Made by a program: the position numbers and the translations under genes
The notes under the pieces: generated by a model
What the model was told of the DNA's origin: nothing
Database searches by the model: none
The model's input: the letters and a program-made list of their open reading frames with translations, nothing else
Assembly (NCBI GenBank): GCA_951812665.1
Contig: CATOST010000030.1
Location: forward strand, 186,001-250,000
DNA from: an uncultured Acidobacteriota bacterium
GTDB taxonomy: Bacteria; Acidobacteriota; UBA6911; RPQK01; JAJDTT01
Length of the DNA stretch: 64,000 nt
Direction: 5' to 3'
Shown: positions 53,786 through 63,120 of the stretch, in pieces
Layout of the letters: every line of letters begins with the position of its first letter
Position numbering within the stretch: position 1 is the stretch's first letter

Positions 53786-55122
53786 CAGAACCGAGAACGA
53801 CCCGCCAGAGCGGAATCTACAGCCCCGACGTGATCGAGGACATCCAGACCAAGGCGGAGCTGGGACGCTACCGGATTCGCGGTTTCGGGACCTTGAGAAC
53901 CCGTCCCATGCCCACCCTGGACGACTTGGTGTTCATCCCCTGCACCCTGACCCGGATCCCGCTGGAGGGGTACCGGGAGAGGTGCAGCACCCGCACCGTG
54001 CTGGGGACGCGCCACGCCCGGAAGCCCATCGTCCTGGACACCCCGGTGATGGTGACCGGGATGAGCTACGGTGCCCTCTCCTACAACGCCAAGGTGGCCC
54101 TGGCCCAGGGAGCCTCCCGGGTCGGCTCCTCCACCACCACCGGAGACGGGGGCATGCTCCCGGCCGAACGGGAGCACTCCAAGATCCTGATCTACGAGGT
54201 CCTCCCCAGCCGCTACGGAATCGACATCCATCACATGAAGATGGCCGACGGCATCGAGCTGACCATCGGCCAGGGCGCCAAGCCGGGCACCGGCGGAATG
54301 CTGCTGGGCTCCAAGGTCTCCAGCGAGATCGCGGGCATGCGCGATCTTCCCGACGGGGTCGATCAGCGGAGCCCCTGCCGGCACCCCGACTTCCTGGGTC
54401 CCGACGACATGATCATCAAGATCGAGGAGCTGCGGGAGGCCACCGACTGGCAGGTGCCCATCTTCGTCAAGATGGGGGCCACCCGGGTCTACGACGACGT
54501 CAAGCTGGCGGCCAAGGCGGGAGCCGACGTGGTGGTGGTCGACGGCATGGAGGGAGGCACCGGCGCCTCGCCCGACATGCTCATGGACCACACCGGCATC
54601 CCCACGCTGGCCGCCGTCTGCGAGGCCCGCGCCGCCCTGGAGGACCTGGGCCTGTTCGGAGAGGTGCAGTTGATCATGGCGGGGGGCATCCGCAGCGGCA
54701 CCGACGTGGCCAAGGCCCTGGCCCTGGGCGCCGACGCCATCTACATGGGAACGGCCTTCCTGATCGCCCTCAACTGCAACAAGCCCATCTACGTGGAGGA
54801 CTACCACGAGCTGGGGACCGAGCCCTACTCCTGCCACCACTGCCACACCGGGCTCTGCCCCGTGGGGATCACCACCCAGGATCCGGAGCTCGTCGCCCGT
54901 TTGCCCATCGACGAAGCGGCCGACCGAGTGGCCAACTTCTTCCAGGCCATGAACTCGGAGATCCAGATGCTGGCCCGGGCCTGCGGCAAGTCCGACATCC
55001 ACGATCTGGACCCGGAGGACCTCCGCGCGCTGACCCTGGAGTCCTCCATGATCGCCGGAGTGCCTCTGGTGGGGACCCGCCGGGTCTTCGGAGGCGGAGC
55101 CGGTTGGAAGGAATCCCATTGA
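53782..55122 (+). CDS. mgsC: N-methylglutamate synthase subunit C (FMN-binding, glutamate synthase-like)
   Basis: From the GTG at 53782 the protein has 446 residues. Glutamate synthase FMN domain: MVTGMSYGALSYNAKVALAQ, GASRVGSSTTTGDGGMLPAE, IGQGAKPGTGGMLLGSKVSS, then DVVVVDGMEGGTGASPDMLM and IMAGGIRSGTDVAKALALGA. A Cys-rich YSCHHCHTGLCPVGITTQDP stretch likely binds an iron-sulfur cluster. It carries out the reductive transfer to 2-oxoglutarate. AAGGAGG precedes the start. Confidence 0.85.
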   Translation: MTEPRTTRQSGIYSPDVIEDIQTKAELGRYRIRGFGTLRTRPMPTLDDLVFIPCTLTRIPLEGYRERCSTRTVLGTRHARKPIVLDTPVMVTGMSYGALSYNAKVALAQGASRVGSSTTTGDGGMLPAEREHSKILIYEVLPSRYGIDIHHMKMADGIELTIGQGAKPGTGGMLLGSKVSSEIAGMRDLPDGVDQRSPCRHPDFLGPDDMIIKIEELREATDWQVPIFVKMGATRVYDDVKLAAKAGADVVVVDGMEGGTGASPDMLMDHTGIPTLAAVCEARAALEDLGLFGEVQLIMAGGIRSGTDVAKALALGADAIYMGTAFLIALNCNKPIYVEDYHELGTEPYSCHHCHTGLCPVGITTQDPELVARLPIDEAADRVANFFQAMNSEIQMLARACGKSDIHDLDPEDLRALTLESSMIAGVPLVGTRRVFGGGAGWKESH

Positions 55123-55195
55123 GCGGTCACTCTTCGGTACGACTTGGCCCGACCTTACCGGGATCGAACCTTCAATTCTCTGCCGGGAGTCGCCC

Positions 55196-55495
55196 GTGTC
55201 CTTCCTGATGAACTGTCCCAACTGCGGACCCCGGTCCGCTTACGAGTTCCACTGTGCGGGGGAATACCAGAAGCGTCCCGCGCAAGGGGCGCCGGAGCGG
55301 AATTGGGCCCGCTACCGCTATTTCCGGAAGAACCATCCCGGGGAGCAACTGGAGTGGTGGCTCCACTCCACGGGCTGCCGCTGCTGGTTCCTGGCCCGGC
55401 GCGTCGTCGCCACCAACCAAGTGATCTCCAGTTTCTGGCCCCACGAGCTGGGCGAGTCCGGGACCGGACCCGGCGGAGGTGGACAGGCGCCATGA
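55196..55495 (+). CDS. mgdB: N-methylglutamate dehydrogenase subunit B (sarcosine oxidase delta-like)
   Basis: A 99-residue protein, the typical length of SoxD. Zinc site MNCPNCGPRSAYEFHCAGEY, then RNWARYRYFRKNHPGEQLEW and WLHSTGCRCWFLARR. GTG start; an internal ATG at 55208 is an alternative. Its stop overlaps the next start (ATGA). Confidence 0.85.
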   Translation: MSFLMNCPNCGPRSAYEFHCAGEYQKRPAQGAPERNWARYRYFRKNHPGEQLEWWLHSTGCRCWFLARRVVATNQVISSFWPHELGESGTGPGGGGQAP

Positions 55496-58413
55496 AGCGA
55501 CTGGGTCCGAAACCGGGAGAGGTCCTGGACCGCAGCCGGCGGTTCTCGTTCCGCTTCGACCGCAAGACCTGTGAAGCGCACCCCGGGGACACCGTGGCCT
55601 CGGCCCTGCTGGCGTCCGGAGTGAGCATCTTTTCCCGCAGCTTCAAGTATCACCGGCCCCGCGGACTGCTCTGCGTCTCGGGCAACTGTCCCAACTGCCT
55701 CATGAACGTCAATGGGACGCCCAACGTGCGCACCTGCATGCAACCCGTCCAGGACGGGGACGAGGTCAAGTCGCAGCACTGCTGGCCGTCGCCGCGCTGG
55801 GACCTGCTCTCCCTGATCGAGCGGCTGGATGCCCTGATGCCGGTGGGCTTCTACTACAAGACCCTGATCCGGCCGCGTCTCATGTGGCGCCTGGCGGAAC
55901 CGGTCATCCGGCGCCTCGCCGGGCTGGGCAGTCTCAAGCACTCGACCGGCAAGCCGCCTCATTACGAGCACCAGCACCTCCATACCGATGTCGCCGTGGT
56001 GGGAGCAGGGGCCACCGGAATGGCGGCCGCCCTGGCCGCCGCCGAAACCGGCGCTCAAGTGGTCCTGGTGGAGAGCGAATCCGAACTGGGTGGCCGACTC
56101 AGGTCCCAATCCGGTCCGGTCGTCGATCCGGACACCGGCGCCTCGATTGCCGGTTTCGAGTTGGCCCGTGTCTGGAGCCGGAAGGTCCTGGACCATCCCG
56201 GAATTCAGGTCCTGACCAGGTCGTTGGCCTTCGGCGCTTACGAGGGGCGGCTCCTGAGCATTGCCCGGGGTAGCCGGCTCATCCATCTCCGCTACGACCA
56301 ACTGGTGGCGGCGACGGGCAACCACGAGTACCCTCTTCTGTTCGCCGGCAACGATCTGCCGGGCGTGATGCTCGGTTCCGGGGTGCGGAAGCTCTTGAAC
56401 CTGTACCGGATTCGGCCCGGGACACGGGCCGCCGTAGTGGTCTCGGACGACGAGGGTCTGGAGTTGGCGCTGGAGCTCCACGACTCGGGCGTCGAGCTCT
56501 CGGTGGTGGCGGACCGGCGCTCCGACCCGCCCGGAAGCCGCGCCGCACGCCGCCTCGACGATCTGAGCGTGCCGCATCTCCGCGCATCCTACCCGGTAGC
56601 TGCCCAGGGAAGCCGGAGAGTCGAGGCACTGAGAGTGGCCACCGGCCCGGCCGACGCGGCTTCGAACCGGCAGCGGGTCTCCACCTACAGCTGCGATCTG
56701 GTCTGCCTCTGCTCCCCTTGGTCGCCGGCCATCGAGCTTCCAAGGCAAGAAGGGAGCAAGGCCCGCTTCGACACCGTCAGCAACCAGCACATCTGCGAGT
56801 CTCTCCCGGAGCATGTCCATGCGGCGGGCCACCTGGAGGGCGTCCAGAATCTGGCCTCCCGACTCCGCCAGGGCCGGACCGCCGGACTGAGGGCCGCGGC
56901 GGCCGTCCGTCCACTGGAAGGGGAGACGGCCCGGCGACTGGATCGGCTCGACCGGATGGACCGGCAACGGCGGGAGGAGGCCCGGTCCGGGAAGGCCCGG
57001 GAGGAACTTCCCTTCCCCCGCCAGAGTCCAGGCGGAGAAAAGGCCTTCGTCTGCCTCTGCGAGGACGTGACGGACAAGGACGTGGGCCACGCGGTCCAAG
57101 AGGGGTTCCGCGAGATGGAGCTTCTCAAGCGCTACACCACCGCCACCATGGGCCCGTGCCAGGGCAAGATGTGCCAGATGCTGCTGGCCGGCGCCTGTGC
57201 CCGGGAGACCGGCCGCACGCTGCACGAGACCGGCCGAACCACGTCACGCCCCCCGGTGGCTCCCGTTTCCCTCGGGGTTCTGGCGGGTCCCCACCACCAC
57301 CCGGTCAAGTTGACGCCGCTCCACGAGCGGCACCAGGCCGCCGGCGCCAAACAGATGGCCATGGGGGAGTGGATGCGCCCCTTCAGTTACGGCAAACCGG
57401 AGAAGGAATGGAGGGCCGTCCGCGAACGCGTGGGGGTCATCGACGTGAGTACCTTGGGGAAACTGGAAGTGCAGGGTCGGGACGCCGGCACGCTGCTGGA
57501 CCTGGTCTATACCCACCATTTCTCCAACCTGAAGCCGGGGCGAATCCGCTACGGGGTCCTCTGCGGAGAAGACGGCATCATCCTGGACGACGGCACCGTC
57601 AGCCGCCTGGCCGAAGATCACTTCTACATCACGACCACCACCGGCAACATCTCCTTCGTGGAGCAGTGGATGGACTGGTGGGCGGTGGTTTCCGGCTTCT
57701 GCGCCCACGTCACCGAAATCACCGCGAATTTCGCCGCCGTTAATCTGGCCGGCCCCAAGGCCCGGCAGGTCCTCTCCCGGCTGACCGACCTGGATCTCTC
57801 CAACGAGTCGTTCCGCTACATGCGCTGCCGCACCGCGACGGTGGCCGGGGTTCCCGCGCGGCTGCTCCGGATCGGGTTCGTGGGGGAGACGGGTTGGGAG
57901 ATTCACGTCCCCGCCTCCTACGGGGCGTATCTCTGGGACACGCTGCTGGAAGCGGGAGCCGATCAAGGGATCTCCCCCTTCGGAGTCGAGGCCCAGAGGA
58001 TCCTGCGGCTGGAGAAGAAGCATTTCATCGTGGGGCAGGACACCGACGCCCTGAGCAATCCCTTCGAGTCGAATCTGGGCTGGGTGGTGAAAATGGAGAA
58101 GCCGGACTTCATCGGCCGGCAGGCGCTCCAGATGGCCCGGGAGAAGGGCGCGTACAACCGCCTGGTCGGTTTCGTGACGTCCCGGCGGGTTCAGGAGGGG
58201 ACCGCCGTGGTTCGGGACCGGCAGCCGGTGGGGCGCGTCACCAGCGCCCGCTGGATCCCCCATCAGAACCGCTGCATCGGACTGGCCTGGGTCCCGGAAG
58301 AAGATTCCGCCGACGGCTCGCCGATCCGGATCAGTCATGAAGGGTCGTTGCTCGCAGGCCGGGTGCACGCCGCGCCGTTCTACGATCCGAAGGGCTCGCG
58401 GTTGAGAGGTTGA
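55492..58413 (+). CDS. mgdC: N-methylglutamate dehydrogenase subunit C (sarcosine oxidase alpha-like)
   Basis: From the ATG at 55492 the protein has 973 residues, the usual SoxA length. Residues 15-95 are a ferredoxin-like domain (FKYHRPRGLLCVSGNCPNCL). Residues 160-480 are an NAD/FAD-type domain (VAVVGAGATGMAAALAAAET). A [2Fe-2S] BFD-like patch follows (FVCLCEDVTDKDVGHAV, TMGPCQGKMCQMLLAGAC). Residues 600-970 are an aminomethyltransferase (GcvT-like) domain (VGVIDVSTLGKLEVQGRDAG, IGFVGETGWEIHVPASYGAY) that would pass the one-carbon unit to tetrahydrofolate. No frameshift seen. Confidence 0.88.
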   Translation: MKRLGPKPGEVLDRSRRFSFRFDRKTCEAHPGDTVASALLASGVSIFSRSFKYHRPRGLLCVSGNCPNCLMNVNGTPNVRTCMQPVQDGDEVKSQHCWPSPRWDLLSLIERLDALMPVGFYYKTLIRPRLMWRLAEPVIRRLAGLGSLKHSTGKPPHYEHQHLHTDVAVVGAGATGMAAALAAAETGAQVVLVESESELGGRLRSQSGPVVDPDTGASIAGFELARVWSRKVLDHPGIQVLTRSLAFGAYEGRLLSIARGSRLIHLRYDQLVAATGNHEYPLLFAGNDLPGVMLGSGVRKLLNLYRIRPGTRAAVVVSDDEGLELALELHDSGVELSVVADRRSDPPGSRAARRLDDLSVPHLRASYPVAAQGSRRVEALRVATGPADAASNRQRVSTYSCDLVCLCSPWSPAIELPRQEGSKARFDTVSNQHICESLPEHVHAAGHLEGVQNLASRLRQGRTAGLRAAAAVRPLEGETARRLDRLDRMDRQRREEARSGKAREELPFPRQSPGGEKAFVCLCEDVTDKDVGHAVQEGFREMELLKRYTTATMGPCQGKMCQMLLAGACARETGRTLHETGRTTSRPPVAPVSLGVLAGPHHHPVKLTPLHERHQAAGAKQMAMGEWMRPFSYGKPEKEWRAVRERVGVIDVSTLGKLEVQGRDAGTLLDLVYTHHFSNLKPGRIRYGVLCGEDGIILDDGTVSRLAEDHFYITTTTGNISFVEQWMDWWAVVSGFCAHVTEITANFAAVNLAGPKARQVLSRLTDLDLSNESFRYMRCRTATVAGVPARLLRIGFVGETGWEIHVPASYGAYLWDTLLEAGADQGISPFGVEAQRILRLEKKHFIVGQDTDALSNPFESNLGWVVKMEKPDFIGRQALQMAREKGAYNRLVGFVTSRRVQEGTAVVRDRQPVGRVTSARWIPHQNRCIGLAWVPEEDSADGSPIRISHEGSLLAGRVHAAPFYDPKGSRLRG

Positions 58414-58415
58414 CC

Positions 58416-59096
58416 ATGCCGGACGTTTGGACTCCGCTCCGCCGATCGCCAGTGCATGCCCGGCTGCGCGCGGCCGGAGCCGGCTTCGAGACCGAGTCGG
58501 GTTGGGCCCTGGCCCGGAATTTCGGGGACCCGGACGCGGAGTTTCAGGCCGGCAGCACGGGTGTCGCCCTCTCGGACCTGAGCTGCACCGGGAAGTGGCA
58601 AGCCAAGGGGCGGGATCTGGACCGGGATCTCGGACCCGGCGTTTCCGGGGAAGTCCCGGCGCCCGGCCGGGTAGCCGGCACCCGAACCGGCTGCCTCTGT
58701 CGGCTCACCCCGGGAGAGGCCCTGTTTCTCTACCAACACACGGAGCCGGAACACCTCTCGGAATCTCAGGACGGCGACGGGTGCCTCCACTTGCTGGACC
58801 GAACCGACGGACTCGCCCTGCTGGCGCTGTGGGGGCCCGATTCCCGGCGGGTTCTGGCCAAGCTCAGCAGTCTCGACCTGCGGGAGCGAACCCGTCCCCA
58901 TGGGACCTGCGCCGCCGCGCCCATGGCGGGCGTCCGGGTTCTGCTGGTCCGTTGGGACCGGGGCCGAGTTCCCGCCTACCAGATCGTGGTGGGCGCCGAG
59001 TACGGCGCCTATCTGTGGGACCTGCTCCTGGATGCGGGGCGGGAGTATGGTCTCCGGCTCTGCGGTCTGGACGCCTGGGAACGATTGGAGGAATAG
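58416..59096 (+). CDS. mgdD: N-methylglutamate dehydrogenase subunit D (sarcosine oxidase gamma-like)
   Basis: A 226-residue protein, somewhat longer than many SoxG subunits, with VALSDLSCTGKWQAKG, LTPGEALFLYQHTEP and RVLLVRWDRGRVPAYQIVVG, AEYGAYLWDLLLDAG. It belongs to the GcvT-like gamma subunit family. ATG at 58416, two bases after the mgdC stop. Confidence 0.78.
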   Translation: MPDVWTPLRRSPVHARLRAAGAGFETESGWALARNFGDPDAEFQAGSTGVALSDLSCTGKWQAKGRDLDRDLGPGVSGEVPAPGRVAGTRTGCLCRLTPGEALFLYQHTEPEHLSESQDGDGCLHLLDRTDGLALLALWGPDSRRVLAKLSSLDLRERTRPHGTCAAAPMAGVRVLLVRWDRGRVPAYQIVVGAEYGAYLWDLLLDAGREYGLRLCGLDAWERLEE

Positions 59097-59099
59097 CGA

Positions 59100-60311
59100 G
59101 TGTCACGCCTGTTTCGTTTCGATCCCATGTGGGAGAGCCACCCCCTGCGGGACCGCTACGACGTGGTGGTGATCGGCGCCGGCGTCCACGGACTGGCCAC
59201 CGCCTACTACCTGGCCCGCCAGGGGATCACCGATGTCGCCGTCCTGGAGAAGGGCTACCTGGGCTCGGGAAACAGCGGGCGCAACACGGCCATCCTCAGG
59301 GCCAACTACCGGACCCCGGAAGCCATTCCCTTCTACGCCGAGAGCCTGGCCCTCTACGAGGAACTCTCCGACGACCTGGACTACAACCTGCTGTTCTCCC
59401 AGCAGGGCCACCTGACCCTGGCCCACACCGAAGCCGCCGTCAACGGCCTCTGGGTGCGGGCCGAGGCCAACCGCATCATGGGGGTCAAGAGCCGAATCAT
59501 CGGTCCGGATGAGATCCGTCGCATGGTCCCGGCCCTCGACACCTCTACCGCCCCCCGGTATCCGATCATGGCCGCCCTCTACCACGCTCCGGGCGGGATC
59601 ATCCGCCACGACGCCGTCGTCTGGGGGTACGCCCACCAGGCCAGCCAACTGGGCGTCGAGGTCCATCCCCATACCGAGGTCCTGGATCTGGGCCTCGAAG
59701 ACGGCAGAATCGCCACCGTCCACACCAGCAGGGGGACGATCAAAACCGGCGCCGTGGTCAACGCCACCTCCGGCTGGTGCTCTCTGATCGCCGCCATGGC
59801 CGGCGTGGAGCTTCCCGTGGTCAGTCATCCGCTTCAGGCCTGTGTGACCGAACCCATGGAGCCGATCCTGGACAAGGTCATCGTTTCGGCCAACCTCCAT
59901 GTCTACGTGAACCAGACCCCCCGGGGAGAGTTCGTGATCGGGGCCGAGATCGACCCTTATCCCTCCTATCACCTGGGTTCCACCCTGCCGACGCTCAAGT
60001 CGATGGCGTTCCACACCCTTGAATTGTTTCCGGACCTGCACCAGGTCAAGGTCCTGCGCCAATGGGGCGGGATCTGCGACATGACGCCCGACTACAGTCC
60101 CATCATCGACGAACATCCGGAAGTCGGGGGGTTCTACATGGACGTGGGATGGGGCACGTACGGGTTCAAGGCGGGGCCGGCGGGCGGCAAATGCCTGGCG
60201 GAGCTGATCGCCACGGGAAGGACGCCGGATCTGATCCAGCCCTTCCGCCTGACCCGGTTCCACGAGAATAGGCTGGTGGGAGAGAAAGCCTCGGCCGCCG
60301 TCTCGCACTAG
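59100..60311 (+). CDS. mgdA: N-methylglutamate dehydrogenase subunit A (sarcosine oxidase beta-like, FAD)
   Basis: A 403-residue FAD-dependent oxidoreductase (DAO family). Dinucleotide site YDVVVIGAGVHGLATAYYLA, GSGNSGRNTAILRANYRTPE, and a C-terminal WGGICDMTPDYSPIIDEHPE, GFYMDVGWGTYGFKAGPAGG. It oxidises N-methylglutamate to glutamate and a one-carbon unit. GTG start at 59100, three bases after mgdD. The subunit order here is B-C-D-A. Confidence 0.87.
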   Translation: MSRLFRFDPMWESHPLRDRYDVVVIGAGVHGLATAYYLARQGITDVAVLEKGYLGSGNSGRNTAILRANYRTPEAIPFYAESLALYEELSDDLDYNLLFSQQGHLTLAHTEAAVNGLWVRAEANRIMGVKSRIIGPDEIRRMVPALDTSTAPRYPIMAALYHAPGGIIRHDAVVWGYAHQASQLGVEVHPHTEVLDLGLEDGRIATVHTSRGTIKTGAVVNATSGWCSLIAAMAGVELPVVSHPLQACVTEPMEPILDKVIVSANLHVYVNQTPRGEFVIGAEIDPYPSYHLGSTLPTLKSMAFHTLELFPDLHQVKVLRQWGGICDMTPDYSPIIDEHPEVGGFYMDVGWGTYGFKAGPAGGKCLAELIATGRTPDLIQPFRLTRFHENRLVGEKASAAVSH

Positions 60312-60475
60312 TCGTCGCCGTCGGCACAGCTCGACCGGCAGTGCTGGAGGGCTTGAAACCGGAGCCCCAGGGGGCGTACTCTCCGCACTACGCCGGGGGC
60401 TTCGACGAACTCGCAGAGACCCGGACACCCCGGCACGATTGAGGTCCGAAACACAACTGAATCAGGGGAGAAGGC
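60312..60475. other. Intergenic, no gene recognised
   Basis: About 160 bp between mgdA and gmaS. No terminator seen, so gmaS may be in the same transcript. GGGGAGAAGG serves as ribosome site for gmaS. Confidence 0.4.
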
Positions 60476-61813
60476 ATGAGCGGACTGGATGAGACTCGAA
60501 GGCTGGTGGACGAGGGCGAACTCGAATTCTTTCTCTGTTCCTTCGTGGAAATGGGGGGCATGCCCAAGGCCAAGCTGGTGCCGGCCAAGTGCATCGACGA
60601 CATGGCCGTCGGCAGCGCCGGATTCGCCGGGTTCGCGGCCGGGAACATGGGCCAGGGTCCGCACGACACCGACATGATCGCCATCCCCGACTTCTCCAGC
60701 GTGACCCGGATTCCCTGGCGCCCCAACCTGGCCTGGGTCGCTTCCAACATCGAGGTGGACGAGAAACCGTGGCCCTACTGCCCCAGAACCATCCTCCAGG
60801 ACAACCTGGAGCAGGCGCGCCAAAAGGGATACGTCCTCAAGGTGGGAGTCGAGCCCGAGTTCATGCTGCTCCGGAGGGGTGAAGACGGCGGCTACGCCCC
60901 CTTCGATCCCTTGGACCGCTTGGACAAGCCCTGTTACGACCTGACGGCGCTCAATCGGAGCCTGGACCTGATGACAACCCTGGTTCGGTACCTGGACCAG
61001 TTGGGCTGGGGCCCCTACGCCAACGACCACGAGGACGCCAACTGCCAGTTCGAGATCAACTGGACCTATTCCACGGCTCTCCGCACCGCCGACCGCCATA
61101 CGTTCTATCGCTGGATGGTCAAGGCGCTGGCCGAGGAACGGGGGTTGACGGCCACCTTCATGCCCAAGCCCTTCTCCCATCTGACCGGCAACGGCGCCCA
61201 CTTCCACGTCAGCCTGTGGGATGCCGAGACCGACGAGAACCTGTTTTTGGACGAATCCGACGAGAACGGGCTCTCCCAGCTCGCCTACCACTTCATCGGG
61301 GGACTCAAGAAGCACGCCCGGGCCATGACGGCGGTGACCGCCCCCACGGTCAACTCCTACAAGCGGCTGATCCGGGGCGCACCCCGCTCGGGAGCGACGT
61401 GGGCCCCCGTGTTCGTCACCTACGGGGCCAGCAACCGGACCCAGATGATCCGGATCCCGGGTCCGGGACGAATCGAGAACCGGACCGTGGACGGCGCCGT
61501 GAACCCCTACCTGGCCGCGTCCGCCACGCTGGCCGCCGGCCTGGACGGGATCGAGAACGAGTTGCCGGCGGGCACCCGAAACGATCGCAACCTGTATGAG
61601 GTCCCCCGGGAACAGTTGAGGGCCGAAGGGATCGGCCTGTTGCCCGAAAACCTGTCGGACGCCATCGACGCCCTGGAACAGGATCCGGTGGTCCTCGAAG
61701 CCCTGGGGTCTCCTTACGGCGAGTACTACGTCCGGATGAAGCGGGAGGAGTGGAAGGCCTACCACGACTCGGTCTCGCAGTGGGAGGTCGACCGATACCT
61801 GGGGCAGTTCTGA
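60476..61813 (+). CDS. gmaS: Gamma-glutamylmethylamide synthetase (glutamine synthetase family)
   Basis: A 445-residue GlnT/GmaS-type glutamine synthetase: FVEMGGMPKAKLVPAKCIDD, VLKVGVEPEFMLLRRGEDGG, DANCQFEINWTYSTALRTAD, PFSHLTGNGAHFHVSLWDAE and NRTQMIRIPGPGRIENRTVD, NPYLAASATLAAGLDG. It ligates methylamine to glutamate using ATP. Position next to mgs and mgd genes decides the assignment over ordinary glutamine synthetase. Confidence 0.85.
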   Translation: MSGLDETRRLVDEGELEFFLCSFVEMGGMPKAKLVPAKCIDDMAVGSAGFAGFAAGNMGQGPHDTDMIAIPDFSSVTRIPWRPNLAWVASNIEVDEKPWPYCPRTILQDNLEQARQKGYVLKVGVEPEFMLLRRGEDGGYAPFDPLDRLDKPCYDLTALNRSLDLMTTLVRYLDQLGWGPYANDHEDANCQFEINWTYSTALRTADRHTFYRWMVKALAEERGLTATFMPKPFSHLTGNGAHFHVSLWDAETDENLFLDESDENGLSQLAYHFIGGLKKHARAMTAVTAPTVNSYKRLIRGAPRSGATWAPVFVTYGASNRTQMIRIPGPGRIENRTVDGAVNPYLAASATLAAGLDGIENELPAGTRNDRNLYEVPREQLRAEGIGLLPENLSDAIDALEQDPVVLEALGSPYGEYYVRMKREEWKAYHDSVSQWEVDRYLGQF

Positions 61814-61849
61814 ACGACACCCCTTCCGTTCCGTTTACGGATGCCGCGA

Positions 61850-62053
61850 TCAGGTGGTAAACACCCTCCACAGAAGTGAAAGGGTGAAGGCCAGATTGAA
61901 TCCGACCATCCATTTCACCAGTCTGAGGTCGGATCCGATGCCGGTTAAGCGATTCTCGAAGCCGGCGATCTCCTCCGCCGCCTCCCGGGCCTTGTTTTCT
62001 GGCGCACCGGCAGATCTGAGAGCATCGTAGGTCTTCGAAAGCATCATCGCCAT
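61850..62053 (-). CDS. Small coiled-coil protein with C-terminal membrane helix
   Basis: A 67-residue protein. A helical first part (YDALRSAGAPENKAREAAEE) leads to LRLVKWMVGFNLAFTLSLLW as a membrane segment. It resembles the widespread DUF1640-like small proteins. Function unknown. Opposite strand to the methylamine genes. Confidence 0.6.
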   Translation of the reverse strand: MAMMLSKTYDALRSAGAPENKAREAAEEIAGFENRLTGIGSDLRLVKWMVGFNLAFTLSLLWRVFTT

Positions 62054-62158
62054 GAGAACAGCTTACGAAGACGAGCCGGCGGGTTCAAGACAGGTTCGCA
62101 TTAGGAAAAGCCATGTCGGAACTCGGTTGCGCCACCCGCTACGGAATCAGAAGACCTC

Positions 62159-63061
62159 ATGCAGGGTCTGACGCTGTCGCTGTTGGCCTGCCTGTGCGTC
62201 TCGGTCAACTACATCACCGGGAAGTTCGGCGTCACCGGCTTCGGTCCGGACAGCTTCAGCCTGGTCTGGATCACGGCGGCCACCGTCTACACGCTGGCGG
62301 CCGTCCTGGCGACGGGGCGCGCCAGCCAGTTGCGGCTCCCTCGAGCGGTCCGGGGGCGGATTCTGGCCATGGGCATTCTCACCGGGCTGCAGATGCTCCT
62401 GTTCTGGTGGAGTCTGGACCTGCTCGACGCCCCGTTCGCAGCGTTCCTCGGGCGCTTCGAACCGGCCCTGACCATCCTGCTGGCCGGCCTCCTGTTGGGC
62501 GAGCGGCTCCGGTTCCGCGAGGGACTGGCCATAGGCGTCATGATCGTGGGCGGGTGCCTCAGCACCGCGGGCGTCTGGCGGGAGGTGGGGTTGGGCGTCC
62601 TGCTGGTGATGCTGGCCTGTTTGACCATGTCATTGCAGTTCGTCCTGGGCAAGAACCTGGCGGGAAGGGTCCATCCCGGCATCATGGTCTTCTACCGCGC
62701 GGCCTGCGCGTCGGCGATGATGTTCCTGTGGGTCGCGGGTCCGGGAGAAGCCCGCTTCGACGTCGCTCCCTTCTACTGGGCGATGACCCTGTTCGGAGCG
62801 TTTCTGGGTCCCTTCGTCGGATACACGCTGCTGTTTCACTCCTATCGTTTCTGGGACCTGACCCGCACCTCCATGGTCATGACCCTGCAGCCCATCTTCG
62901 TGCTCCCGCTGGGCCTGATCTTCCTTCCGGAGCAGGGACTGTCCCCGCAGCAGCTGCTGGGAGGTCTGCTGATCCTGGCCGGGGCGCTCTGGCTGATCGC
63001 GATTCACCGGGGCCACCGGACAGCCGGCCGCAGAGTCCCGGTGACGGTCCCGGAAGATTGA
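62159..63061 (+). CDS. EamA/DMT superfamily transporter
   Basis: A 300-residue protein with ten hydrophobic segments and two EamA halves (FLGRFEPALTILLAGLLLGE, and MTLQPIFVLPLGLIFLPEQG in the second). DMT proteins export or import small metabolites. It lies downstream of the methylamine operon but is separated from it by an opposite-strand gene, so a link is uncertain. Confidence 0.85.
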   Translation: MQGLTLSLLACLCVSVNYITGKFGVTGFGPDSFSLVWITAATVYTLAAVLATGRASQLRLPRAVRGRILAMGILTGLQMLLFWWSLDLLDAPFAAFLGRFEPALTILLAGLLLGERLRFREGLAIGVMIVGGCLSTAGVWREVGLGVLLVMLACLTMSLQFVLGKNLAGRVHPGIMVFYRAACASAMMFLWVAGPGEARFDVAPFYWAMTLFGAFLGPFVGYTLLFHSYRFWDLTRTSMVMTLQPIFVLPLGLIFLPEQGLSPQQLLGGLLILAGALWLIAIHRGHRTAGRRVPVTVPED

Positions 63062-63120
63062 CTCTCCCAGACCCTTTGGATAACTTCGATCCAACTAGAT
63101 AACTGGAAAGGAGCCATGTC

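Noticed and set aside
52158..55122. Split glutamate synthase (gltB in three pieces by frameshift)
   Set aside because: Three complete proteins with own starts and overlapping stop-start codons match the three-subunit N-methylglutamate synthase.
55196..60311. Sarcosine oxidase (soxBDAG) reading of the cluster
   Set aside because: Subunits are homologous, but the directly linked mgsABC and gmaS-type genes fit N-methylglutamate dehydrogenase better.
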